Below the pieces are notes generated by a model. The model worked only from the letters and a program-made list of their open reading frames with translations, was not told where the DNA came from and made no database searches. A program made the translations under genes and the position numbers. From the NCBI GenBank assembly GCA_019420065.1, contig JAHZHX010000015.1, positions 1,056 through 18,404 on the forward strand: a stretch of DNA of 17,349 bases, written 5' to 3'. Source of the DNA: Clostridiales bacterium. Its GTDB lineage: Bacteria; Bacillota; Clostridia; Christensenellales; Aristaeellaceae. The first letter of the stretch is position 1. Every line of letters starts with the position of its first letter. Of the stretch, positions 1-7,937 are shown piece after piece.

Positions 1-2
1 TC

Positions 3-2429
3 ACGGTGGATCATGCATCCAAAGCCAAAGCTGATTTTGTGATTGGCGGCTGCGGCGGCATTAACGGAAGCGCTGAGGTCGCGGCCGGGGTCAACAATCC
101 GAACGGCTCGATTCGCGTGACCGTTCGCAGCGGCGCGTTGGTGGGCAATGTTGATGGCGCGGACAACTCGACGACGCGCTGCAAGGATATTTATATCACC
201 GTGGAAAAGGGCGCGCGTGTTCTCGAATCGATAACAGGCGGCGGCAACACCACCAATAATTACGGCGGTCCCGCGCTTGGGTATGCCGTCGGCCCTGAAC
301 AGGGGTATGCGCCTGGCAGAAAACAGTATGAAACGCATGCCGACATTCATGTGAAAATGGATGGCGAAGGCCGCCTGGACGACGGCAAGACCTATCGTGC
401 TTCCGTGATTGGCGGCGGCGTGTATGCCGGCGGACACAATGCCGACATGGAACTCGGCGATGTGTATAGCTGGTTCGGCGGCACGGTCACCAGCGGCTGC
501 GACGACGGCAAAGTGATCGGAAATACCAACGTTCATATTTACGGCACGATCCTGAAGAAAAATTATGAAAGCGCCAACCGCTTTTTGAGCGGTGCAGGCA
601 GCGTGTTCGGCGGCGGCTACCTGGGTGAAAGCGCTTATATCAGCGAGACCGACGTTGCCGGTCTGGCGAGCGTCTATGTTTATGATGGCTCCGACGTGCA
701 GGGCGATGTTTATGGCGGCGGACATACGGCCAAGTGCTCCGGCGGTACCCATGTGGTCGTCTCCGGCACCGTCCGCGGCGACGTCTATGGCGGCAGCTGG
801 CTGCATGAAAGCACCAATCAGTATGGGCAGTATGAGCTCGGCAATGTGGGCGATACGTACGTTGAACTCAATGGCAATGCCTCTGCCAATAATGTCTATG
901 GCGGCGGCAGAATAAGCAATGTTCATGGCGGCAGCACCGTGATATTGAAGGACAATGCGAAGGCCGCCAATGTCTACGGCACGGGAAGCGCTTATACGTC
1001 TTTTTATCATAGGGGCAGTGAATATTCATTCGGTCCTATCTCAACCATCACGGATAAGGATGCGGCCATCCGCGTGCAGGACAGGGCGCTGGTGACCGAT
1101 GCGATTTACGGCTACGGGATCGAGCAGATCAGCGGCGTGACCATAAAGCTGCTGGCCGGCAAGGCTGAGGTTTACTTTGAACACAGCGACAATGGCGGTG
1201 TGTTCAAACGCGTCGTGAACGCCGACCTGGTCGAGGTGACGGACAAGTCCCGGGTGACGCTTGACAACGCGTATCAGGATAACAAGCAGCTGGTCAATGT
1301 TTCCGATCAGACGATTGACGACAGCGCGGTGCTGGAGATCCGCGCCGATGCGCATATCCTGGCTAACTATCGCGGCGACAAGCAGCAGAGCGGAATGCTG
1401 AAAATTCCTGCGGGCAAATGCCTGACCGCGGACGGCACGGTAACGGATTTGACGAAAATCAGCATCCCGGACAATACTCGGGATCACATCGTGCCGGAAG
1501 AAGCGCAGGTATATGTCATTTCCGGCGCGGGAAGCATGACTGCGTCCGGCGATTTCACCTGGGTCGATACGCGCAACGGCGTATGGATGGAGTGGCGCGG
1601 CAACGAGGACGGCACGTCCCAGTGGTGGCTGGTTCGGGCAAAGCGGGGCGATCTGACGGTAAGCAAAACGGTGTCGGGCAGCGGCGCGGAACAGGGGAAA
1701 GCGTTTGGCTTTACCGTGATTCTCAGCGATCGAGGGGTCAACGGCACGTTTGGCGATATGCAGTTTGAAAATGGTACGGCGGTCTTTACGCTCAAGCATG
1801 GAGAGCAGAAAACGGCCAAGGCCCTGCAGGCCGGGATCAGCTACCAGGTGACCGAAAACGATAACGCCGGCTATACCGTTACGGTGAACGGCGAGAACAA
1901 GGCAGCGGCCAACGGCGTGATTCCGGAAGAAGCTGCGGCGGAGGTTCGCTTCAATAACGACCGCGCGGCGGTCGTTGTCCCGACCGGTGACCTGACGGTG
2001 AACGATATGGTGTCGGGCAACAGCGCGGATCTGAACAAGAACTTCGTCTATACCGTGATCCTCAGCGACCGGAGCGTGAACGGCACGTTTGGCGACATGC
2101 AGTTTGTAAACGGCGTGGCGACCTTTACGCTCAAGCACGGCGAGCAGAAAACGGCGCGGGGGCTGCCGGCCGAACTCACCTATCAGGTGACCGAAAGCGA
2201 GTACGATGATTATGTCGTCACGGTGGACGGAGAGAGCAAGGTGGTTGCATCCGGCACAATTCCGGCGGGGCGCGGGGTCACGGTGGCGTATCACAACGTT
2301 TGCGTGAAAGCGCCTGTTCCGCCCCAGACGGGCGACAACAGCCATTTGACGGCGGCGTTTGTATTGCTGGGGCTTGCTGCTGTGACGCTGACCGGCATAA
2401 CGGTTTACCGCAAAAAGAAATATCAATAA
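3..2429 (+). CDS. Sortase-anchored repeat-rich surface protein, 5' partial
   Basis: The reading frame is open from the window edge, so the true start lies upstream; residue numbers here count from the GTG at position 6. Residues about 1-450 are rich in short beta-strand repeats ending in GGG (VFGGG, VYGGGH, VYGGGR), as in beta-solenoid adhesin-like proteins. Two tandem copies of a 113-residue Ig-like, pilin-type domain follow (about 548-660 and 661-769). The C-terminus has PPQTGD (772-777), a hydrophobic segment (about 783-800) and the basic tail RKKKYQ, which together form a sortase sorting signal. The protein is therefore expected to be covalently linked to the cell wall and exposed outside. 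Ligand and exact function cannot be told. It ends with TAA before a hairpin-rich intergenic region. The sorting signal is certain enough; the beta-solenoid fold is inferred from repeat spacing. Confidence 0.85.
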   Translation, partial: TVDHASKAKADFVIGGCGGINGSAEVAAGVNNPNGSIRVTVRSGALVGNVDGADNSTTRCKDIYITVEKGARVLESITGGGNTTNNYGGPALGYAVGPEQGYAPGRKQYETHADIHVKMDGEGRLDDGKTYRASVIGGGVYAGGHNADMELGDVYSWFGGTVTSGCDDGKVIGNTNVHIYGTILKKNYESANRFLSGAGSVFGGGYLGESAYISETDVAGLASVYVYDGSDVQGDVYGGGHTAKCSGGTHVVVSGTVRGDVYGGSWLHESTNQYGQYELGNVGDTYVELNGNASANNVYGGGRISNVHGGSTVILKDNAKAANVYGTGSAYTSFYHRGSEYSFGPISTITDKDAAIRVQDRALVTDAIYGYGIEQISGVTIKLLAGKAEVYFEHSDNGGVFKRVVNADLVEVTDKSRVTLDNAYQDNKQLVNVSDQTIDDSAVLEIRADAHILANYRGDKQQSGMLKIPAGKCLTADGTVTDLTKISIPDNTRDHIVPEEAQVYVISGAGSMTASGDFTWVDTRNGVWMEWRGNEDGTSQWWLVRAKRGDLTVSKTVSGSGAEQGKAFGFTVILSDRGVNGTFGDMQFENGTAVFTLKHGEQKTAKALQAGISYQVTENDNAGYTVTVNGENKAAANGVIPEEAAAEVRFNNDRAAVVVPTGDLTVNDMVSGNSADLNKNFVYTVILSDRSVNGTFGDMQFVNGVATFTLKHGEQKTARGLPAELTYQVTESEYDDYVVTVDGESKVVASGTIPAGRGVTVAYHNVCVKAPVPPQTGDNSHLTAAFVLLGLAAVTLTGITVYRKKKYQ
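1647..2307 (+). repeat. Tandem 339-bp coding repeat (two pilin-like domains)
   Basis: Two in-frame copies of a 113-codon unit start near 1647 and 1986. Shared protein strings include FGDMQF, FTLKHGEQKTA and YQVTE at the same offset. The arrangement resembles the isopeptide-forming Ig-like domains of Gram-positive pilins. Copy 1 has candidate bond residues Lys554, Glu617 and Asn650/651. In copy 2 the position equivalent to Lys554 is Asp667. Confidence 0.8.
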
Positions 2430-2452
2430 GAAGAATAGAAAAAGCGGCGCGC

Positions 2453-2718
2453 CAGGGAAGATTCCCTTCAGGGCATCAAAAAAGTCTTTTTGATGCCCTG
2501 CGATGAAATTTCGCTAAAGCGAACTTTCATCGGAAGCGTCATTTTCTTGTAATGCTGCGCATTACGGCCAGAAAATGACATAGGAAGCGGCATTCCAGCC
2601 GCTCCTCGCGGCGTACACGCCGCCGCTGCGGATTATAAAATGAAGGAGCTGCGCCCCTTCATTGCATCCCGGCAATGATGTACCCACTTTGTTGATGGTC
2701 TGCAGGGAAGATTCCCTT
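2453..2718. repeat. Intergenic array of consecutive hairpins flanked by a 16-bp direct repeat
   Basis: The 310-bp gap between the surface protein and the caspase-like gene holds no convincing gene but many inverted repeats. CAGGGAAGATTCCCTT occurs at 2453-2468 and identically at 2703-2718, and each copy is itself palindromic. Between them lie stems at 2469-2500 (14 bp, 4-nt loop), 2501-2532 (15 bp, one mismatch), 2538-2579 (10 bp outer, 7 bp inner at 2549-2565), 2586-2603, 2608-2623 (7 bp), 2639-2663 (8 bp), and an alternative stem at 2660-2677. The first stem could help stop transcription from either side, but no clear T-tract follows it. The array may be a dispersed intergenic element or a structured RNA. 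Confidence 0.75.
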
Positions 2719-2739
2719 GCACGTCGCTTTTGTATGTTT

Positions 2740-4185
2740 TTATCGGTCGCCAATGCTGATGAGGCCGCTATGCTGCTCGTAGAGCGTTTCGCCAATGCGG
2801 CAGCTGACGTGGATGGTATATTCTCCGGGGGAAACATATTCGCCGTTTTGAGCTTTGCCGTCCCAGTAGAAGAAGCTGCCCTCCTGCATGCTGCCCAGCG
2901 GACGCGAAGGCGTTTTGTAGCCAAGCCGCCGCACCGTGCCGCCCGCGCTGTCGCGGATCGTCACGGTAAGGCTGCAAGGAAAAGCGTGGCGCACATAAAT
3001 GCTCAGCTCCTCGCCGGTACGCGGCGCAAAGGACGGAGCGCACCAGATGCTCAGGCGCGGATTGCCAAAGCTTGGCTGTACGGCGATCAGGCGGCTGCCG
3101 GAAAGCAGAGTATAGCGACCCTCTTTGGTAATCAACTGCAAAAGCACGTAGCCATAGGGGGCGTCGTCTTCGCTGACCAGGGTGACCGAGCGCTCTTTGC
3201 GTCCCGGCGACAGCGCGCCGCTGCTGTTTTCATCGTCTTCAATAATCTGCGGGGCGTTGAACCACCATTGCCCGTTGCGGTAATAAATAATCTGGTAGTA
3301 TACGCGCACGGCGCGGCGCACGGTGAAGCTGAAATAAAGCGTATCCTCGCCGTTGTTGAGCACGGAGGTATCCAGCATCAGCTCGCTGAGCGGGCCGCCG
3401 GTGAGGGGCGGCTGCGCAGCATCGTAAATATAAAGGGGAAAATCGTCATCCTGCGGATAAACGTGGGCGGTGGAAATGCCGTGGTTTTCCAGCAGACACT
3501 GATAGGCTTCGCTCAAGGTCACCATGCCGTCGGCGTTAAGGTCATAACGGCGGGAACGCAGACCGTCGCACAGTTCCTCGGCAAAGTAGCTGCCGCCAAG
3601 GTCACTGCTGCGCCAAAGAAAACTGCTCTCGCTTGCTCCGGCACTGGTGAGCACCTTATAATCCGGGGAAGCAAAGCTGTTGGACAGTGATGCGTCCCAT
3701 ACGCCCTTGCCGATGAACGCGCCGCTGTTGCATGCGTCCAGCAGCAGCACCTTCTGCCCGGGAATGGTATCCAGCAGCGTCCGCAGCTGCGCGGCGCTGA
3801 CGGTCTCTTCCGTTTTGCCGTCGGAGAGCACCAGGGAGGGCTCGCGGGTAATACGGTCGTACAGGCCGTGCGTGCATATGTATATCAGGGAAACATCGCT
3901 TTCCCGCGCTTCGGCAAAGGCGGTTTCCAGCACTGAACGCAGACGGTCCAGGCTGGCAATGCCGGTGTCCATGCGCATGATGCTGGCATAGGCGCGCGCG
4001 TCGCTTTGCAGCATGCGCGCCATGCGCTCAACATTGAGGGAGGCGGAAGGCACGGTATTCTCATGCGAAATGAAGGTGTCGCAGCCAATCAGCAGGGCAC
4101 GGCGGGCAGGTTCGTCCTGCGCTCGGGCGCGGCACGCGACGAAAATGCATAACAGCATCAACAGTATGCCAAGCATCCGTTTCAT
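2740..4185 (-). CDS. Secreted caspase-family (peptidase C14-like) protein
   Basis: 481 residues. The N-terminus is a signal peptide with probable cleavage after ARA (residues 20-22); a weak lipobox reading FVAC ending at Cys18 is an alternative. Residues about 28-240 form a caspase-like p20 region with the His/Cys dyad: His106 in CTHG and Cys152 in LLLDACNSG. A Ca2+-loop-like DLNADGMVTLSE (215-226) follows, a feature also met in other bacterial caspase-family proteins. The C-terminal region (about 370-481) contains WDG...GEYVSPGEY, typical of FlgD-type Ig-like domains. It is probably an exported cysteine peptidase cleaving after basic or acidic residues; the substrate is unknown. The start has GGAGGAGGG about 10 nt upstream and a strong promoter. 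Lineage-typical GC content, no sign of damage. Confidence 0.85.
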   Translation of the reverse strand: MKRMLGILLMLLCIFVACRARAQDEPARRALLIGCDTFISHENTVPSASLNVERMARMLQSDARAYASIMRMDTGIASLDRLRSVLETAFAEARESDVSLIYICTHGLYDRITREPSLVLSDGKTEETVSAAQLRTLLDTIPGQKVLLLDACNSGAFIGKGVWDASLSNSFASPDYKVLTSAGASESSFLWRSSDLGGSYFAEELCDGLRSRRYDLNADGMVTLSEAYQCLLENHGISTAHVYPQDDDFPLYIYDAAQPPLTGGPLSELMLDTSVLNNGEDTLYFSFTVRRAVRVYYQIIYYRNGQWWFNAPQIIEDDENSSGALSPGRKERSVTLVSEDDAPYGYVLLQLITKEGRYTLLSGSRLIAVQPSFGNPRLSIWCAPSFAPRTGEELSIYVRHAFPCSLTVTIRDSAGGTVRRLGYKTPSRPLGSMQEGSFFYWDGKAQNGEYVSPGEYTIHVSCRIGETLYEQHSGLISIGDR

Positions 4186-4220
4186 CTTGCTGCGCCCTCC
4201 TCCGCATTGGAATATATACT

Positions 4221-4249
4221 ATCATACTATTGCGGCGGATAAATGTCAA
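4221..4249 (-). promoter_or_regulatory. Sigma-A-like promoter of the caspase-family gene
   Basis: On the minus strand TTGACA (4244-4249) and TATGAT (4221-4226) are separated by 17 bp. The -35 box overlaps the stop codon of ogt, so the caspase-like gene can be transcribed independently of ogt. Confidence 0.75.
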
Positions 4250-4707
4250 AGGATACGGTTTCCTTCCAGGGCCAGCAGCGCGCGTTTCACGTCCAGACCG
4301 CCCGCGTAGCCGGTCAGGCTGCCGTTTGCGCCGATCACGCGATGGCAGGGGATCATGATGGCGATGGGATTGTTATGGTTGGCCATGCCGACGGCGCGGC
4401 AGGCTTTGGGGTGTTCAATCATTTGAGCGATCTGCGCGTAGGTGCGAACCTCGCCATAGGGAATGCGCCGGAGCGCCGCCCATACCGCTTTCTGGAAGGA
4501 CGTCCCGGCAGGGGCGAGCGGCAGGTCAAAGGCGCGGCGACGGCCGTCGAAATACTCGGTCAGCTGCGCTTCGGCCAGCAAAAGCAGCGGGGAATCGCTG
4601 CCGCTTTGAAGCGCGGAAGCGCCAAAGGCTACGCCGCAGAGCGCATCTTCGGTGGCCGAAAGGGTCAGGATGCCGACGGGTGAGTGGAAAATTCGCTGAT
4701 AAATCAT
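4246..4707 (-). CDS. ogt: Methylated-DNA--protein-cysteine S-methyltransferase
   Basis: 153 residues, normal for the family. It removes alkyl groups from O6-alkylguanine (and O4-alkylthymine) in DNA by irreversible transfer to its own cysteine. The hallmark PCHRV is at 120-124, with acceptor Cys121; the helix-turn-helix and arginine-finger region RAVGMANHNNP begins at Arg104. The C-terminal substrate-loop GYAGGL is intact. The start ATG has TGGAGAA six bases upstream (4714-4720). It is divergent from rpmB across 146 bp. No Ada-type regulatory domain is attached, so this is the stand-alone Ogt form; its own promoter was not resolved. Confidence 0.95.
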   Translation of the reverse strand: MIYQRIFHSPVGILTLSATEDALCGVAFGASALQSGSDSPLLLLAEAQLTEYFDGRRRAFDLPLAPAGTSFQKAVWAALRRIPYGEVRTYAQIAQMIEHPKACRAVGMANHNNPIAIMIPCHRVIGANGSLTGYAGGLDVKRALLALEGNRIL

Positions 4708-4746
4708 CTTTTGTTCTCCATTTCATGAAAAAATTTAAGGAAGGAC

Positions 4747-4775
4747 TTGCATTGCGCGCCCGTATATGATAAAAT
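4747..4775 (+). promoter_or_regulatory. Promoter of rpmB
   Basis: TTGCAT (4747-4752) and TAAAAT (4770-4775) are separated by exactly 17 bp. The predicted transcript start is near 4782, giving a leader of about 70 nt. The leader carries a GC-rich hairpin, CGCGGC/GCCGCG with a 3-nt loop (4802-4816); whether it regulates L28 is unknown. Confidence 0.75.
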
Positions 4776-4853
4776 AAACAGGCTGTCATAAGAGGCTTTC
4801 CCGCGGCCCTGCCGCGTGACGTAAGGCAATCTCCGACAGGGAGGTGTAACGAA

Positions 4854-5072
4854 ATGGGTAAGTATTGTGAAGTGTGCAACAAGGGTATGATGAACGGCAA
4901 TCGCGTAAGCCATGCCGAGAACAAGACCGGTCGTATGTACGCCCCCAATGTTCAGCGCGTTCGCGTGCTGGTGGATGGCCGTCCTACGCATCTGAATGTA
5001 TGCACCCGCTGCCTGCGCAGCGGCAAGGTTGTCCGTGCGCTGCCCAGCGTCAGCGCGCCGGTCGAGGCTTGA
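4854..5072 (+). CDS. rpmB: 50S ribosomal protein L28
   Basis: 72 residues. It is a small basic protein of the large ribosomal subunit. The start MGKYCEVC, the central NGNRVSHAENKT and the PNVQRVRV segment match L28. Two CxxC pairs (Cys5/Cys8 and Cys50/Cys53) mark the zinc-binding form of the protein. The ribosome binding site AGGGAGG (4838-4844) lies 9 nt before the ATG. The tail after residue 60 (LPSVSAPVEA) is a short lineage extension. It is a single-gene transcript between its own promoter and a strong terminator. Confidence 0.96.
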   Translation: MGKYCEVCNKGMMNGNRVSHAENKTGRMYAPNVQRVRVLVDGRPTHLNVCTRCLRSGKVVRALPSVSAPVEA

Positions 5073-5081
5073 GTCAAGCAC

Positions 5082-5130
5082 AATAAAAAAGTCGCTTTGT
5101 CCATGTGACAGGGGCGGCTTTTTTATTTTT
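5082..5130. terminator. Bidirectional terminator between rpmB and the mreB-like gene
   Basis: AATAAAAAAGTCGC pairs with GCGGCTTTTTTATT (one U-G pair), continued by UUUGUC/GACAGG. T-rich runs occur on both strands, so it can serve rpmB and the converging minus-strand operon ending at 5183. Confidence 0.85.
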
Positions 5131-5182
5131 CCATTTTGCCGCCGCCCGGGCAGAAGACTCCCCACCCGGACGTTTTTGGGCG

Positions 5183-6199
5183 TCAGCGCCTGCGGCCGTC
5201 GTTCAGGTAGCGGCCAAAGTCCGCCATTTTTTCCAGCGTCCAGCCGCAGCCCGTCGCCACGCAGACCTGCGGGTTTTCCGCCACGCGGCAGTTGACCTTC
5301 AGCGCGGCGGTAACGGCTTCGGAAAGCCCGGCAAGGTTTGCGCCGCCGCCCGTGAGCACAATGCCGGAGTCAAATACGTCGGCGGCAAGCTCCGCCGGGG
5401 TGCGCTCCAGAATGGTGTGGATGGATTCGATCAATACGGTGAGCGGCTCGTCGATCGCCTCAAAAATCTCGTCGGAGGTAATGCGCATCAGCTTGGGCAG
5501 GCCGCTGATTAGGTTGCGGCCGGTAACGTCGGCATACATTTGCTCACGCCGCGGCATGGCGGCGCCGATGGAGATTTTCAGCTCCTCGGCGGTGCGTTCG
5601 CCAATGAGCAGGTTGTGCTTGCGGCGCAGATAGCGGATGATCGCGTCGTCAAAATAGTCGCCGCCGATCTTGAAATGATCGCCTGCCAGGATGCGCCCGG
5701 TGGAGAGCACAGCAATATCGGTCATGCCCGCGCCAATGTCCACCACCATGGAGCCGTATACTTCATTGATGTTCATGCCCGCGCCGATGGCGGCGGCAAC
5801 CGGACGGCTCAGCTGCTGGGTGCGGCGCACGCCCGCTTCAAACATCAGGGAGGACAGGTTGCGGCGCTCGTTGTCGTTGATGCCCGAAGGCAGAGACAGC
5901 ACGGCGCGCGGGCGGGAGAACATGCGCTTGCCAATGGCCTGTACCACGAAATAATGCAGCATGCTGCTGACCATTTCATAGTCGCTTACCGCGCCTTCCC
6001 GCAGCGGACGCATGGCGATGATGCCGCTGGGCGTGCGGCCCAGCATGCGATGTGCCTCGGCGCCGATCGCGCGAATGGCGCGCGTGTCGCGCTCATATGC
6101 AACAACGGCAGGCTCGTTGAGGATAATGCCCTTGTTGCGCGCGTAGATCAGCACGTTCGAGGTGCCAAGGTCAATGCCGATATCTTCTATCGAAGCCAT
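5183..6199 (-). CDS. MreB/Mbl-family actin-like protein, divergent
   Basis: 338 residues, usual length for MreB. The family forms membrane-bound filaments that guide elongasome wall synthesis. Nucleotide-binding motifs are present: phosphate-1 DLGTSN (10-15), phosphate-2 DIGAGMTD (154-161) and the adenosine motif VLTGGGANL (281-289). Two departures stand out. Phosphate-2 has AGM where MreB usually has GGT. The usual EEPMAAAIG is here LSRPVAAAIG (130-139), placing Arg132 where MreB has its catalytic glutamate. The start has AAGGAGA 9 nt upstream. It lies just downstream of spoIIID, the same order as spoIIID-mbl in Bacillus subtilis, which suggests the Mbl position. It may be a slow-hydrolysing or sporulation-linked paralogue. 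Family sure, exact paralogue not. Confidence 0.9.
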   Translation of the reverse strand: MASIEDIGIDLGTSNVLIYARNKGIILNEPAVVAYERDTRAIRAIGAEAHRMLGRTPSGIIAMRPLREGAVSDYEMVSSMLHYFVVQAIGKRMFSRPRAVLSLPSGINDNERRNLSSLMFEAGVRRTQQLSRPVAAAIGAGMNINEVYGSMVVDIGAGMTDIAVLSTGRILAGDHFKIGGDYFDDAIIRYLRRKHNLLIGERTAEELKISIGAAMPRREQMYADVTGRNLISGLPKLMRITSDEIFEAIDEPLTVLIESIHTILERTPAELAADVFDSGIVLTGGGANLAGLSEAVTAALKVNCRVAENPQVCVATGCGWTLEKMADFGRYLNDGRRR

Positions 6200-6324
6200 A
6201 AGTACGGGTCTCCTTCGTTCCTTGAATCGTCACTGCATTTTATTCTACATGCAGCCCCGTTTTCCTCTATTTTTCCAAAAGATTGGGAAATATATACCAC
6301 TTTTTTAATAATATCCCCGGAAAT

Positions 6325-6603
6325 TTATACATTATTCCCCATTTTTTCCTGCTTTTTCCGCAAATATCGCAGTCTGGTCGCCTCTCCGCCGCGCAAATGG
6401 CGGACGGCTTTGTGATAGATCAGCAGCTGGCGCACGCGCAGGTACAGTCCCTTGTCCAGATATTTGAGGCGCACGGTCAGTTCGCGGTGCGCCAGACTTT
6501 TGCTTACCTGGAAGCGCGCCGCCGTTTCACGCACCGTGTCGCCCGTATCAGCCAGGTAGCGCGCCATTTCCAGGCATCGGCGTGCCTTATCATCCTCCCG
6601 CAT
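6325..6603 (-). CDS. spoIIID: Sporulation transcription factor SpoIIID
   Basis: 92 residues, the normal size. SpoIIID is a small mother-cell DNA-binding protein that activates and represses genes after sigma-E and before sigma-K. The helix-turn-helix TVRETAARFQVSKSLAHREL (23-42) and the diagnostic YHKAVRHLRGGEATRLRY (63-80) match the family. The ribosome binding site AAAGGGGG (6611-6618) sits 7 nt before the ATG. It lies 54 bp downstream of the methyltransferase stop and 125 bp upstream of the mreB-like gene, all on one strand. No sigma-E promoter could be assigned with confidence; a small inverted repeat CTGTC/GACAG lies in the 54-bp gap. The call is firm and implies an endospore-forming lineage. 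Confidence 0.95.
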   Translation of the reverse strand: MREDDKARRCLEMARYLADTGDTVRETAARFQVSKSLAHRELTVRLKYLDKGLYLRVRQLLIYHKAVRHLRGGEATRLRYLRKKQEKMGNNV

Positions 6604-6657
6604 CCTTTATCCCCCTTTATACTGTCGCTATGACAGCCTATGCGGGGGCGGGGCGGG

Positions 6658-7926
6658 TTAGACCTGGGGATCGGCAGCGGCCCAGAGGGTACGGCGGCCC
6701 AGCACGTCAACCACTGATATGGCAATGCGGCCATGCAGCATGGGCAGTTCCAGCGTGGTTTCCAGCCGTGGCGTTTGCTTGCGGCGGGCGGAGGAAACAT
6801 AGGCTTTGTATACGCCGCCCCGGATAAAGCCGACCGACCATTGATCGACGCCGTTCAGGCCGTCCAGGCGCAGCCCGGCGGGCTGTATGGAAGCGCCCTC
6901 CGGCAGGGTGAAATCAAAATCGCAGCTTTTCAGGAGGACGTCGTAAAAACCGATGCCGGGAACGATTTCGGCGTGCAGCGCGCCGGGTACGCGGTCAAAG
7001 GGGGCGCGCAGCTCCAGCGCGGTGCCCAGCAGGCGCTTGCGGCTGACGGAAATGGCGTGTTCGTTCATATCCACGCCCAGATAGCGGCAGCCGCTGTCCG
7101 CCGCCGCCGCCAGCGCCGTGCCGGAGCCGCAGAACAGGTCGGCCACGATATCGCCCGGGCGCGTGCAGCAGCGCACGATGCGGTTGAGCAGCGCCAGCGG
7201 CTTTTGCGTGTCGTAGCCCGTGCGCTGCGGGTCCTTTTGCTGCAAATGACTTACGTCCGCCCAAACGTCGTCGGGAAAGACCGGCTCGTCATCATAGTAA
7301 GTATAAATCTTGCCGCCGGCGCGGATCGTGCGGCAGGCGCGGCCCTGCTCGTCCACCGTGCGGCGCATGTGATTGGAGCGGTTGTCCTTGCGGGGCACGG
7401 CCACACGCGCAATGTCAAAATACAGCGCGCGCGACTTGGCATAAAAAAGAATCACATCGTGCTTGCGGCTGAAGTGCTTTTTTGCCCGTCCGCCGGATTG
7501 ATACGCCCAGATGATTTCATTGATAAAATTGCTTTCGCCAAAAACCTCATCGCACAGCAGGCGCGCATGCGCATTCATGTGGCTGTCGAGGTGGAGAAAG
7601 AGTGCGCCGGTATTGCTCAATAGCGCGCGCGCCTTTTCCAGCGCCTCGCGCAAAAGCGCAAGATAAGCGCCGCGGCCTGCGGAGCGGGAATCCGAGTAGG
7701 CGTTCAGCGTTAGCAGCTGCGAGCCGTTTTTCCAACCCTCGTCTCCGATACGCATGCGGAAAAAGAAATCGTCTCCCGTAAAAAAGGGCGGATCAAGATA
7801 GACGCACTGCACCTTTCCGGCATATTCGCTCAGGTCGAGCGCGCGCACGTCGCCCTGCATCAGCACGCCGCCCGCATGGTCGCTGACCAGAAATTCACGG
7901 TCACAGTCAACTTGCTGCCAGATCAT
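6658..7926 (-). CDS. Solitary site-specific DNA methyltransferase (beta-class N6-A/N4-C)
   Basis: 422 residues from the chosen start. The catalytic motif DPPF (45-48) precedes the AdoMet-binding FxGxG-type motif DLFCGSGT (263-270), the beta-class order, with target recognition between them. GYDTQKP (237-243) and a central HLDSHMNAH...FGESNFINEIIW...FSRKHDVILFY segment are typical of this family, which methylates adenine N6 or cytosine N4. About 110 residues after the last motif form an extra C-terminal domain that I do not recognise. The start is the ATG at 7926 because AAGGAGG (7933-7939) lies 6 nt upstream; the ATG at 7932 abuts it. That ribosome binding site overlaps the stop of the preceding gene, suggesting coupling. 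No restriction gene is adjacent on this strand. Confidence 0.88.
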   Translation of the reverse strand: MIWQQVDCDREFLVSDHAGGVLMQGDVRALDLSEYAGKVQCVYLDPPFFTGDDFFFRMRIGDEGWKNGSQLLTLNAYSDSRSAGRGAYLALLREALEKARALLSNTGALFLHLDSHMNAHARLLCDEVFGESNFINEIIWAYQSGGRAKKHFSRKHDVILFYAKSRALYFDIARVAVPRKDNRSNHMRRTVDEQGRACRTIRAGGKIYTYYDDEPVFPDDVWADVSHLQQKDPQRTGYDTQKPLALLNRIVRCCTRPGDIVADLFCGSGTALAAAADSGCRYLGVDMNEHAISVSRKRLLGTALELRAPFDRVPGALHAEIVPGIGFYDVLLKSCDFDFTLPEGASIQPAGLRLDGLNGVDQWSVGFIRGGVYKAYVSSARRKQTPRLETTLELPMLHGRIAISVVDVLGRRTLWAAADPQV

Positions 7927-7937
7927 TGACATCCTCC

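Noticed and set aside
1041..2426. Long open frame antisense to the surface protein gene
   Set aside because: It is a shadow caused by GC-rich codon bias; it has no ribosome binding site and a His/Arg-rich, domain-free translation.
2662..3690. Long plus-strand open frame opposite the caspase-like gene
   Set aside because: The minus-strand gene has a signal peptide, catalytic motifs, promoter and ribosome binding site; this frame has none.
5540..6415. Open frame antisense to the mreB-like gene
   Set aside because: It crosses the intergenic gap into spoIIID and lacks any recognisable domain or start signal.
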